A stretch of 64,000 bases of DNA, taken from positions 13,268,001-13,332,000 of the forward strand of contig OZ176052.1 of NCBI GenBank assembly GCA_964247055.1, read 5' to 3'. Position numbers and translations under genes: made by a program. Numbering within the stretch: position 1 is the stretch's first letter; every line of letters begins with the position of its first letter. The notes beneath the pieces are model-generated. The model saw nothing but the letters and a program-made list of their open reading frames with translations. It was not told the origin of the DNA and ran no database searches. This DNA is from Paragordius varius (lineage: Eukaryota > Nematomorpha). This document shows, in pieces, positions 24,201 through 38,163 of the stretch.

Positions 24201-27200
24201 TATTGGTCACCGGTGAACAAAATAATTTTTTATACATTCTCTTAGTAAGACTACATCAAAATATAGAGATAGTTTGACAAACTCTTTCATCTCCGATTTT
24301 TACAACGATACTTTAAAAATTAATGTATAAAACTAGTCGCATCAATATTCAAGTTAAACTTTGTCCTTAAAAATCGGATATTGGTCACCGGTGAACAAAA
24401 TTATTTTTTATACATTCTCTTAGTAAGACTACATCAAAATATAGAGATAGTTTGACAAACTCTTTCATATCCGATTTTTACAACGATACTTTAAAAATTA
24501 ATGTATTAAACTAGTCGCATCAATACTCAAGTTAAACTTTGTCCTTAAAAATCGGATATTGGTCACCGGTGAACAAAATTATTTTTTATACATTCTCTTA
24601 GTAAGACTACATCAAAATATAGAGATTGTTTGACAAACTCTTTCATATCCGATTTTTACAACGATACTTTAAAAATTAATGTATAAAACTAGTCGCATCA
24701 ATACTCAAGTTAAACTTTATCATTAAAAATTGGATATTGGTCACCGGTTAACAAAATTATTTTTTATACATTCTATTAGTAAGACTACATCAAAATATAT
24801 AGATAGTTTGACAAACTCTTTCATATCCGATTTTTACAACGATACTTTAAAAATTATGGTATTAAACCAGTCGCATCAATACTCAAGTTAAACTTTGTCC
24901 TTAAAAATCGGATATTGGTCACCGGTGAACAAAATTATTTTTTATACATTCTCTTAGTAAGACTACATCAAAATATAGAGATTGTTTGACAAACTCTTTC
25001 ATATCCGATTTTTACAACGATACTTTAAAAATTAATGTATAAAACTAGTCGCATCAACACTCAAGTTAAACTTTATCCTTAAAAATTGGATATTGGTCAC
25101 CGGTGAACAAAATTATTTTTTATACATTCTCTTAGTAAGACTACATCAAAATATAGAGATAGTTTGACAAACTCTTTCATATCCGATTTTTACAACGATA
25201 CTTTAAAAATTAATGTGTTAAACTAGTGGCATCAATACTCAAGTTAAACTTTGTCCTTAAAAATCGGATATTGGTCACCGGTGAACAAAATTATTTTCTA
25301 TACATTCTCTTAGTAATTACATCAAAATATAGAGATAGTTTGACAAACTCTTTCATATCCGATTTTTACAACGATACATTAAAAATTACTGTATTAAACT
25401 AGTCGCATCAATACTCAAGTTAAACTTTGTCCTTAAAAATCGGATATTGGTCACCGGTGAGCAAAATAATTTTTTATACATTCTCTAAGTAAGACTACAT
25501 CAAAATATAGAGATAGTTTGACAAACTCTTTCATATCCGATTTTTACAACGATACTTTAAAAATTAATGTATTAAACTAGTCGCATCAATACTCAAGTTA
25601 AACTTTGTCCTTAAAAATCGGATATTGGTCAGCGGTGAGCAAAATTATTTTTTATACATTCTCTTAGCAAGACTACATCAAAATATAGAGATAGTTTGAC
25701 AAACTCTTTCATATCCGATTTTTACAACGATACTTTATAAATTAATGTATAAAACTAGTCGCATCAATACTCAAGTTAAACTTTGTCCTTAAAAATCGGA
25801 TATTGGTCACCGGTGAACAAAATTAGTTTTTATACATTCTCTTAGTAACTACATCAAAATATAGAGATAGTTTGACAAACTCTTTCATATCCGATTTTTA
25901 CAACGATACTTTAAAAATTACTGTATTAAACTAGTCGCATCAATACTCAAGTTAAACTTTGTCCTTAAAAATCGGATATTGGTCACTGGTGAACAAAATT
26001 ATTTTTTATACATTCTCTTAGTAAGACTACATCAAAATATAGAGATAGTTTGACAAACTCTTTCATCTCCGATTTTTACAACGATACTTTAAAAATTAAT
26101 GTATAAAACTAGTCGCATCAATACTCAAGTTAAACTTTGTCCTTAAAAATCGGATATTGGTCACCGGTGAACAAAATTATTTTTTATACATTCTCTTAGT
26201 AGGACTACATCAAAATATAGAGATAGTTTGACAAACTCTTTCATATCCGATTTTTACAACGATACTTTAAAAATTAATGTATTAAACTAGTCGCATCAAT
26301 ACTCAAGTTAAACTTTGTCCTTAAAAATCGGATATTGGTCACCGGTGAACAAAATAATTTTTTATACATTCTCTTAGTAAGACTACATCAAAATATAGAG
26401 ATAGTTTGACAAACTCTTTCATATCCGATTTTTACAACGATACTTTAAAAATTAATGTATTAAACTAGTCGCATCAATACTCAAGTTAAACTTTGTCCTT
26501 AAAAATCGGATATTGGTCACCGGTGAACAAAATAATTTTATATACATTCTCTTAGTAAGACTACATCAAAATATAGAGATAGTTTGACAAACTCTTTCAT
26601 CTCCGATTTTTACAACGATACTTTAAAAATTAATGTATAAAACTAGTCGCATCAATACTCAAGTTAAACTTTGTCCTTAAAAATCGGATATTGGTCACCG
26701 GTGAACAAAATTATTTTTTATACATTCTCTTAGTAGGACTACATCAAAATATAGAGATTGTTTGACAAACTCTTTCATATCCGATTTTTACAACGATACT
26801 TTAAAAATTAATGTATAAAACTAGTCGCATCAATACTCAAGTTAAACTTTATCCTTAAAAATTGGATATTGGTCACCGGTGAACAAAATAATTTTTTATA
26901 CATTCTCTTAGTAAGACTACATCAAAATATAGAGATAGTTTGACAAACTCTTTCATCTCCGATTTTTACAACGATACTTTAAAAATTAATGTATAAAACT
27001 AGTCGCATCAATATTCAAGTTAAACTTTGTCCTTAAAAATCGGATATTGGTCACCGGTGAACAAAATTATTTTTTATACATTCTCTTAGTAAGACTACAT
27101 CAAAATATAGAGATAGTTTGACAAACTCTTTCATATCCGATTTTTACAACGATACTTTAAAAATTAATGTATTAAACTAGTCGCATCAATACTCAAGTTA

Positions 27201-28541
27201 AACTTTGTCCTTAAAAATCGGATATTGGTCACCGGTGAACAAAATTATTTTTTATACATTCTCTTAGTAAGACTACATCAAAATATAGAGATTGTTTGAC
27301 AAACTCTTTCATATCCGATTTTTACAACGATACTTTAAAAATTAATGTATAAAACTAGTCGCATCAATACTCAAGTTAAACTTTATCATTAAAAATTGGA
27401 TATTGGTCACCGGTGAACAAAATTATTTTTTATACATTCTATTAGTAAGACTACATCAAAATATATAGATAGTTTGACAAACTCTTTCATATCCGATTTT
27501 TACAACGATACTTTAAAAATTATGGTATTAAACCAGTCGCATCAATACTCAAGTTAAACTTTGTCCTTAAAAATCGGATATTGGTCACCGGTGAACAAAA
27601 TTATTTTTTATTTATTCTCTTAGTAAGACTACATCAAAATATAGAGATTGTTTGACAAACTCTTTCATATCCGATTTTTACAACGATACTTTAAAAATTA
27701 ATGTATAAAACTAGTCGCATCAACACTCAAGTTAAACTTTATCCTTAAAAATTGGATATTGGTCACCGGTGAACAAAATTATTTTTTATACATTCTCTTA
27801 GTAAGACTACATCAAAATATAGAGATAGTTTGACAAACTCTTTCATATCCGATTTTTACAACGATACTTTAAAAATTAATGTGTTAAACTAGTGGCATCA
27901 ATACTCAAGTTAAACTTTGTCCTTAAAAATCGGATATTGGTCACCGGTGAACAAAATTATTTTCTATACATTCTCTTAGTAATTACATCAAAATATAGAG
28001 ATAGTTTGACAAACTCTTTCATATCCGATTTTTACAACGATACATTAAAAATTACTGTATTAAACTAGTCGCATCAATACTCAAGTTAAACTTTGTCCTT
28101 AAAAATCGGATATTGGTCACCGGTGAGCAAAATAATTTTTTATACATTCTCTAAGTAAGACTACATCAAAATATAGAGATAGTTTGACAAACTCTTTCAT
28201 ATCCGATTTTTACAACGATACTTTAAAAATTAATGTATTAAACTAGTCGCATCAATACTCAAGTTAAACTTTGTCCTTAAAAATCGGATATTGGTCAGCG
28301 GTGAACAAAATTATTTTTTATACATTCTCTTAGCAAGACTACATCAAAATATAGAGATAGTTTGACAAACTCTTTCATATCCGATTTTTACAACGATACT
28401 TTAAAAATTAATGTATTAAACTAGTCGCATCAATACTCAAGTTAAACTTTGTCCTTAAAAATCGGATATTGGTCACCGGTGAACAAAATTATTTTTTATA
28501 CATTCTCTTCGCAAGACTACATCAAAATATAGAGATAGTTT

Positions 28542-28732
28542 GACAAACTCTTTCATATCCGATTTTTACAACGATACTTTATAAATTAATGTATAAAACT
28601 AGTCGTATCAATAAGTCACATCAATACTCAAGTTAAACTTTTTCCTTAAAAATCGGATATTGGTCACCGGTGAACAAAATAATTTTTTATACATTCTCTT
28701 AGTAAGACTACATCAAAATATAGAGATACTTT
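28542..28732 (+). repeat. Isolated 191-bp extended monomer
   Basis: This is the only extended unit between 17.9 and 41.4 kb. The insert reads TCGTATCAATAAG and the next bases TCACATC, so it belongs to the AAG form seen at 60-64 kb rather than to the AAA form. It sits beside units with TTCGCAAG and TTTATAAATT. Confidence 0.85.
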
Positions 28733-31190
28733 GACAAACTCTTTCATATCCGATTTTTACAACGATACTTTAAAAATTATGGTATTAAACCAGTCGCATC
28801 AATACTCAAGTTAAACTTTGTCCTTAAAAATCGGATATTGGTCACCGGTGAACAAAATAATTTTTTATACATTCTCTTAGTAAGACTACATCAAAATATA
28901 GAGATTGTTTGACAAACTCTTTCATATCCGATTTTTACAACGATACTTTAAAAATTACTGTATTAAACTAGTCGCATCAATACTCAAGTTAAACTTTGTC
29001 CTTAAAAATCGGATATTGGTCACCGGTGAACAAAATAATTTTATATACATTCTCTTAGTAAGACTACATCAAAATATAGAGATAGTTTGACAAACTCTTT
29101 CATCTCCGATTTTTACAACGATACTTTAAAAATTAATGTATAAAACTAGTCGCATCAATACTCAAGTTAAACTTTGTCCTTAAAAATAGGATATTGGTCA
29201 CCGGTGAACAAAATTATTTTTTATACATTCTATTAGTAAGACTACATCAAAATATATAGATAGTTTGACAAACTCTTTCATATCCGATTTTTACAACGAT
29301 ACTTTAAAAATTATGGTATTAAACCAGTCGCATCAATACTCAAGTTAAACTTTGTCCTTAAAAATCGGATATTGGTCACCGGTGAACAAAATTATTTTTT
29401 ATACATTCTCTTAGTAAGATTACATCAAAATATAGAGATAGTTTGACAAACTCTTTCATCTCCGATTTTTACAACGATACTTTAAAAATTAATGTATAAA
29501 ACTAGTCGCATCAATACTCAAGTTAAACTTTATCATTAAAAATTGGATATTGGTCACCGGTGAACAAAATTATTTTTTATACATTCCATTAGTAAGACTA
29601 CATCAAAATATATAGATAGTTTGACAAACTCTTTCATATCCGATTTTTACAACGATACTTTAAAAATTATGGTATTAAACCAGTCGCATCAATACTCAAG
29701 TTAAACTTTGTCCTTAAAAATCGGATATTGGTCACCGGTGAACAAAATTATTTTTTATACATTCTCTTAGTAAGACTACATCAAAATATAGAGATTGTTT
29801 GACAAACTCTTTCATATCCGATTTTTACAACGATACTTTAAAAATTAATGTATAAAACTAGTCGCATCAACACTCAAGTTAAACTTTATCCTTAAAAATT
29901 GGATATTGGTCACCGGTGAACAAAATTATTTTTTATACATTCTCTTAGTAAGACTACATCAAAATATAGAGATAGTTTGACAAACTCTTTCATATCCGAT
30001 TTTTACAACGATACTTTAAAAATTAATGTGTTAAACTAGTGGCATCAATACTCAAGTTAAACTTTGTCCTTAAAAATCGGATATTGGTCACCGGTGAACA
30101 AAATTATTTTCTATACATTCTCTTAGTAATTACATCAAAATATAGAGATAGTTTGACAAACTCTTTCATATCCGATTTTTACAACGATACATTAAAAATT
30201 ACTGTATTAAACTAGTCGCATCAATACTCAAGTTAAACTTTGTCCTTAAAAATCGGATATTGGTCACCGGTGAGCAAAATAATTTTTTATACATTCTCTA
30301 AGTAAGACTACATCAAAATATAGAGATAGTTTGACAAACTCTTTCATATCCGATTTTTACAACGATACTTTAAAAATTAATGTATTAAACTAGTCGCATC
30401 AATACTCAAGTTAAACTTTGTCCTTAAAAATCGGATATTGGTCAGCGGTGAACAAAATAATTTTTTATACATTCTCTTAGCAAGACTACATCAAAATATA
30501 GAGATAGTGTGACAAACTCTTTCATATCCGATTTTTACAATACTTTAAAAATTAATGTATAAAACTAGTCGCATGATTACTCAAGTTAAACTTTGTCCTT
30601 AAAAATCGTATATTGGTCACCGGTGAACAAAATAATTTTTTATACATTCTCTTAGTAAGACTACATCAAAATATAGAGATACTTTACAAACTCTTTCATA
30701 TCCGATTTTTACAACGATACTTTAAAAATTAATGTATTAAACTAGTCGCATCAATACTCAAGTTAAACTTTGTCCTTAAAAATCGGATATTGGTCACCGG
30801 TGAACAAAATAATTTTTTATACATTCTCTTAGTAAGACTACATCAAAATATAGAGATAGTTTGACAAACTCTTTCATATCCGATTTTTACAACGATACTT
30901 TAAAAATTAATGTATTAAACTAGTCGCATCAATACTCAAGTTAAACTTTGTCCTTAAAAATCGGATATTGGTCACCGGTGAACAAAATTATTTTTTATAC
31001 ATTCTCTTAGCAAGACTACATCAAAATATAGAGATAGTTTGACAAACTCTTTCATATCCGATTTTTACAACGATACTTTAAAAATTAATGTATTAAACTA
31101 GTCGCATCAATACTCAAGTTAAACTTTGTCCTTAAAAATCGGATATTGGTCACCGGTGAACAAAATTATTTTTTATACATTCTCTTAGCA

Positions 31191-32675
31191 AGACTACATC
31201 AAAATATAGAGATAGTTTGACAAACTCTTTCATATCCGATTTTTACAACGATACTTTAAAAATTATGGTATTAAACCAGTCGCATCAATACTCAAGTTAA
31301 ACTTTGTCCTTAAAAATCGGATATTGGTCACCGGTGAACAAAGTGATTTTTTATACATTCTCTTAGTAAGACTACATCAAAATATAGAGATAGTTTGACA
31401 AACTCTTTCATATCCGATTTTTACAACGATACTTTAAAAATTAATGTATAAAACTAGTCGCATCAATACTCAAGTTAAACTTTATCCTTAAAAATTGGAT
31501 ATTGGTCACCGGTGAACAAAATTATTTTTTATACATTCTCTTAGTAAGACTACATCAAAATATAGAGATAGTTTGACAAACTCTTTCATATCCGATTTTT
31601 AAAACGATACTTTAAAATGTATTAAACTAGTCGCATCAATACTCAAGTTAAACTTTGTCCTTAAAAATCGGATATTGGTCACCGGTGAACAAAATAATTT
31701 TTTATACATTCTCTTAGCAAGACTACATCAAAATATAGAGATAGTTTGACAAACTCTTTCATATCCGATTTTTACAACGATACTTTAAAAATTATGGTAT
31801 TAAACTAGTCGCATCAATACTCAAATTAAACTTTGTCCTTAAAAATCGGATCTTGGTCACCGGTGAACAAAATTATTTTTTATACATTCTCTTAGTAAGA
31901 CTACATCAAAATATAGAGATAGTTTGACAAACTCTTTCATATCCGATTTTTACAACGATACTTTAAAAATTATGGTATTAAACCAGTCGCATCAATACTC
32001 AAGTTAAACTTTGTCCTTAAAAATCGGATATTGGTCACCGGTGAACAAAGTGATTTTTTATACATTCTCTTAGTAAGACTACATCAAAATATAGAGATAG
32101 TTTGACAAACTCTTTCATATCCGATTTTTACAACGATACTTTAAAAATTAATGTATAAAACTAGTCGCATCAATACTCAAGTTAAACTTTATCCTTAAAA
32201 ATTGGATATTGGTCACCGGTGAACAAAATTATTTTTTATACATTCTCTTAGTAAGACTACATCAAAATATAGAGATAGTTTGACAAACTCTTTCATATCC
32301 GATTTTTAAAACGATACTTTAAAATGTATTAAACTAGTCGCATCAATACTCAAGTTAAACTTTGTCCTTAAAAATCGGATATTGGTCACCGGTGAACAAA
32401 ATAATTTTTTATACATTCTCTTAGCAAGACTACATCAAAATATAGAGATAGTTTGACAAACTCTTTCATATCCGATTTTTACAACGATACTTTAAAAATT
32501 ATGGTATTAAACTAGTCGCATCAATACTCAAATTAAACTTTGTCCTTAAAAATCGGATCTTGGTCACCGGTGAACAAAATTATTTTTTATACATTCTCTT
32601 AGTAAGACTACATCAAAATATAGAGATAGTTTGACAAACTCTTTCATATCCGATTTTTACAACGATACTTTAAAA
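31191..32675 (+). repeat. 707-bp tandem higher-order repeat (4 monomers), two copies
   Basis: Copies are 31191-31897 and 31898-32604, with similarity trailing to about 32675. Shared private markers are AAAGTGATTTTT (31340 and 32047), TTTAAAATGTATT with 6 bp lost (near 31611 and 32318) and GGATCTTGG (31849 and 32556). I see no internal difference between the copies, so this is one of the youngest duplications in the window. Confidence 0.88.
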
Positions 32676-33419
32676 ATTAATGTATAAAACTAGTCGCATC
32701 AATACTCAAGTTAAACTTTATCATTAAAAATTGGATATTGGTCACCGGTGAACAAAATTATTTTTTGTACATTCTCTTAGTAAGAATACATCAAAATATA
32801 GAGATAGTTTGACAAACTCTTTCATATCCGATTTTTACAACGATACTTTAAAAATTAATGTATAAAACTAGTCGCATCAATACTCAAGTTAAACTTTATC
32901 CTTAAAAATTGGATATTGGTCACCGGTGAACAAAATAATTTTTTATACATTCTCTTAGTAAGACTACATCAAAATATAGAGATAGTTTGACAAACTCTTT
33001 CATATCCGATTTTTACAACGATACTTTAAAAATTAATGTCTTAAACTAGTGGCATCAATACTCAAGTTAAACTTTGTCCTTAAAAATCGGATATTGGTCA
33101 CCGGTGAACAAAATTATTTTCTATACATTCTCTTAGTAATTACATAAAAATATAGAGATAGTTTGACAAACTCTTTCATATCCGATTTTTACAACGATAC
33201 ATTAAAAATTACTGTATTAAACTAGTCGCATCTATACTCAAGTTAAACTTTGTCCTTAAAAATCGGATATTGGTCACCGGTGAACAAAATAATTTTTTAT
33301 ACATTCTCTTAGTAAGACTACATCAAAATATAGAGATAGTTTGACAAACTCTTTCATATCCGATTTTTACAACGATACTTTAAAAATTAATGTATTAAAC
33401 TAGTCGCATCAATACTCAA

Positions 33420-35550
33420 GTTAAACTTTGTCCTTAAAAATAGGATATTGGTCACCGGTGAACAAAATTATTTTTTATACATTCTCTTAGCAAGACTACA
33501 TCAAAATATAGAGATAGTGTGACAAACTCTTTCATATCCGATTTTTACAATACTTTAAAAATTAATGTATAAAACTAGTCGCATGATTACTCAAGTTAAA
33601 CTTTGTCCTTAAAAATCGTATATTGGTCACCGGTGAACAAAATAATTTTTTATACATTCTCTTAGTAAGACTACATCAAAATATAGAGATAGTTTGACAA
33701 ACTCTTTCATATCCGATTTTTACAACGATACATTAAAAATTACTGTATTAAACTAGTCGCATCAATACTCAAGTTAAACTTTGTCCTTAAAAATCGGATA
33801 TTGGTCACCGGTGAACAAAATAATTTTTTATACATTCTCTTAGTAAGACTACATCAAAATATAGAGATAGTTTGACAAACTCTTTCATATCCGATTTTTA
33901 CAACGATACTTTAAAAATTAATGTATAAAACTAGTCGCATGATTACTCAAGTTAAACTTTGTCCTTAAAAATCGGATATTGGTCACCGGTGAACAAAATT
34001 ATTTTTTATACATTCTCTTAGTAGGACTACATATAAATATAGAGATAGTTTGGCAAACTCTTTCATATCCGATTTTTACAATACTTTAAAAATTAATGTA
34101 TAAAACTAGTCGCATGATTACTCAAGTTAAACTTTGTCCTTAAAAATCGTATATTGGTCACCGGTGAACAAAATAATTTTTTATACATTCTCTTAGTAAG
34201 ACTACATCAAAATATAGAGATAGTTTGACAAACTCTTTCATATCCGATTTTTACAACGATACTTTAAAAATTATGGTATTAAACTAGTCGCATCAATACT
34301 CAAATTAAACTTTGTCCTTAAAAATCGGATATTGGTCACCAGTGAACCTAATAATTTTTTATACATTCTCTTAGTAAGACTACATCAAAATATAGAGATA
34401 GTTTGACAAACTCTTTCATATCCGATTTTTACAACGATACTTTATAAATTAATGTATAAAACTAGTCGTATCAATACTCAAGTTAAACTTTGTCCTTAAA
34501 AATAGGATATTGGTCACCGGTGAACAAAATTATTTTTTATACATTCTCTTAGCAAGACTACATCAAAATATAGAGATAGTGTGACAAACTCTTTCATATC
34601 CGATTTTTACAATACTTTAAAAATTAATGTATAAAACTAGTCGCATGATAACTCAAGTTAAACTTTGTCCTTAAAAATCGTATATTGGTCACCGGTGAAC
34701 AAAATAATTTTTTATACATTGTCTTAGTAAGACTACATCAAAATATAGAGATAGTTTGACAAACTCTTTCATATCCGATTTTTACAACGATACATTAAAA
34801 ATTACTGTATTAAACTAGTCGCATCAATACTCAAGTTAAACTTTGTCCTTAAAAATCGGATATTGGTCACCGGTGAACAAAATAATTTTTTATACATTCT
34901 CTTAGTAAGACTACATCAAAATATAGAGATAGTTTGACAAACTCTTTCATATCCGATTTTTACAACGATACTTTAAAAATTAATGTATAAAACTAGTCGC
35001 ATGATTACTCAAGTTAAACTTTGTCCTTAAAAATCGGATATTGGTCACCGGTGAACAAAATTATTTTTTATACATTCTCTTAGTAGGACTACATATAAAT
35101 ATAGAGATAGTTTGGCAAACTCTTTCATATCCGATTTTTACAATACTTTAAAAATTAATGTATAAAACTAGTCGCATGATTACTCAAGTTAAACTTTGTC
35201 CTTAAAAATCGTATATTGGTCACCGGTGAACAAAATAATTTTTTATACATTCTCTTAGTAAGACTACATCAAAATATAGAGATAGTTTGACAAACTCTTT
35301 CATATCCGATTTTTACAACGATACTTTAAAAATTATGGTATTAAACTAGTCGCATCAATACTCAAATTAAACTTTGTCCTTAAAAATCGGATATTGGTCA
35401 CCAGTGAACAAAATAATTTTTTATACATTCTCTTAGTAAGACTACATCAAAATATAGAGATAGTTTGACAAACTCTTTCATATCCGATTTTTACAACGAT
35501 ACTTTATAAATTAATGTATAAAACTAGTCGTATCAATACTCAAGTTAAAC
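33420..35550 (+). repeat. 1062-bp tandem higher-order repeat (6 monomers), two copies
   Basis: Markers at 1062 bp spacing are AATAGGATATTGG (33440 and 34502), GATAGTGTGAC (33514 and 34576), GCATGATTACTC or GCATGATAACTC, and GGACTACATATAAAT (34024 and 35086). Copy one has AACCTAATAAT near 34346 where copy two has AACAAAATAAT. The start overlaps the last copy of the 2.1-3.0 kb block and the end runs into the 1593-bp repeat. Confidence 0.85.
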
Positions 35551-38163
35551 TTTATCCTTAAAAATTGGATATTGGTCACCGGTGAACAAAATAATTTTTT
35601 ATACATTCTCTTAGCAAGACTACATCAAAATATAGAGATAGTTTGACAAACTCTTTCATATCCGATTTTTACAACGATACTTTAAAAATTAATGTATTAA
35701 ACTAGTCGCATCAATACTCAAGTTAAACTTTGTCCTTAAAAATCGGATATTGGTCACCGGTTAACAAAATTATTTTTTATACATTCTTTTCGCAAGACTA
35801 CATCAAAATATAGAGATAGTTTGACAAACTCTTTCATATCCGATTTTTACAACGATACTTTATAAATTAATGTATAAAACTAGTCGCATGATCACTCAAG
35901 TTAAACTTTGTCCTTAAAAATCGGATATTGGTCACCGGTGAACAAAATTATTTTTTATACATTCTCTTAGTAGGACTACATATAAATATAGAGATAGTTT
36001 GGCAAACTCTTTCATATCCGATTTTTACAATACTTTAAAAATTAATGTATAAAACTAGTCGCATGATTACTCAAGTTAAACTTTGTCCTTAAAAATCGGA
36101 TATTGGTCACCGGTGAACAAAATAATTTTTTATACATTCTCTTAGTTAGACTACATCAAAATATAGAGATAGTTTGACAAACTCTTTCATATCCGATTTT
36201 TACAACGATACTTTAAAAATTAATGTATAAAACTAGTCGCATGATTACTCAAGTTAAACTTTGTCCTTAAAAATCGGATATTGGTCACCGGTGAACAAAA
36301 TTATTTTTTATACATTCTCTTAGTAGGACTACATATAAATATAGAGATAGTTTGGCAAACTCTTTCATATCCGATTTTTACAATACTTTAAAAATTAATG
36401 TATAAAACTAGTCGCATGATTACTCAAGTTAAACTTTGTCCTTAAAAATCGTATATTGGTCACCGGTGAACAAAATAATTTTTTATACATTCTCTTAGTA
36501 AGACTACATCAAAATATAGAGATAGTTTGACAAACTCTTTCATATCCGATTTTTACAACGATACTTTAAAAATTAATGTATAAAACTAGTCGCATGATTA
36601 CTCAAGTTAAACTTTGTCCTTAAAAATCGGATATTGGTCACCGGTGAACAAAATTATTTTTTATACATTCTCTTAGTAGGACTACATATAAATATAGAGA
36701 TAGTTTGGCAAACTCTTTCATATCCGATTTTTACAATACTTTAAAAATTAATGTATAAAACTAGTCGCATGATTACTCAAGTTAAACTTTGTCCTTAAAA
36801 ATCGTATATTGGTCACCGGTGAACAAAATAATTTTTTATACATTCTCTTAGTAAGACTACATCAAAATATAGAGATAGTTTGACAAACTCTTTCATATCC
36901 GATTTTTACAACGATACTTTAAAAATTATGGTATTAAACTAGTCGCATCAATACTCAAATTAAACTTTGTCCTTAAAAATCGGATATTGGTCACCAGTGA
37001 ACAAAATAATTTTTTATACATTCTCTTTGTAAGACTACATCAAAATATAGAGATAGTTTGACAAACTCTTTCATATCCGATTTTTACAACGATACTTTAT
37101 AAATTAATGTATAAAACTAGTCGTATCAATACTCAAGTTAAACTTTATCCTTAAAAATTGGATATTGGTCACCGGTGAACAAAATAATTTTTTATACATT
37201 CTCTTAGCAAGACTACATCAAAATATAGAGATAGTTTGACAAACTCTTTCATATCCGATTTTTACAACGATACTTTAAAAATTAATGTATTAAACTAGTC
37301 GCATCAATACTCAAGTTAAACTTTGTCCTTAAAAATCGGATATTGGTCACCGGTTAACAAAATTATTTTTTATACATTCTTTTCGCAAGACTACATCAAA
37401 ATATAGAGATAGTTTGACAAACTCTTTCATATCCGATTTTTACAACGATACTTTATAAATTAATGTATAAAACTAGTCGCATGATCACTCAAGTTAAACT
37501 TTGTCCTTAAAAATCGGATATTGGTCACCGGTGAACAAAATTATTTTTTATACATTCTCTTAGTAGGACTACATATAAATATAGAGATAGTTTGGCAAAC
37601 TCTTTCATATCCGATTTTTACAATACTTTAAAAATTAATGTATAAAACTAGTCGCATGATTACTCAAGTTAAACTTTGTCCTTAAAAATCGGATATTGGT
37701 CACCGGTGAACAAAATAATTTTTTATACATTCTCTTAGTTAGACTACATCAAAATATAGAGATAGTTTGACAAACTCTTTCATATCCGATTTTTACAACG
37801 ATACTTTAAAAATTAATGTATAAAACTAGTCGCATGATTACTCAAGTTAAACTTTGTCCTTAAAAATCGGATATTGGTCACCGGTGAACAAAATTATTTT
37901 TTATACATTCTCTTAGTAGGACTACATATAAATATAGAGATAGTTTGGCAAACTCTTTCATATCCGATTTTTACAATACTTTAAAAATTAATGTATAAAA
38001 CTAGTCGCATGATTACTCAAGTTAAACTTTGTCCTTAAAAATCGTATATTGGTCACCGGTGAACAAAATAATTTTTTATACATTCTCTTAGTAAGACTAC
38101 ATCAAAATATAGAGATAGTTTGACAAACTCTTTCATATCCGATTTTTACAACGATACTTTAAA
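34860..38163 (+). repeat. 1593-bp tandem higher-order repeat (9 monomers), two copies
   Basis: Copies are about 34860-36452 and 36453-38045, with similarity running on to about 38163. Shared markers are CATTCTTTTCGCAAG (C of CGC at 35791 and 37384), CGGTTAACAAAA, GCATGATCACTC, CACCAGTGAAC and GGACTACATATAAAT at 35086/36679, 35973/37566 and 36326/37919. One difference seen is CTCTTTGTAAG near 37025. Inside the unit the ATATAAAT monomers lie 353 and 887 bp apart, a 2-plus-5 substructure. Confidence 0.87.

Larger units (their letters stand above)
21290..33700 (+). repeat. 2.1-3.0 kb higher-order block, five copies in series
   Basis: A run of rare markers recurs in the same order: TTATCATTAAAAATTG (C at 22409, 24721, 27387, 29534 and 32722), ATCAACACTC (first four copies), ACTAGTGGC, TTTTCTATAC (C at 22986, 25298, 27964, 30111 and 33121) and CATTAAAAATTACTG. 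Spacings for the last series are 2312, 2666, 2147 and 3010 bp, that is about 13, 15, 12 and 17 monomers. The first two copies are tandem (about 21290-23600 and 23601-25650). Later copies gained or lost whole units between markers. One earlier member is at 19253 and one at 6234, which links this block to copies B1 and B2. Confidence 0.87.
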
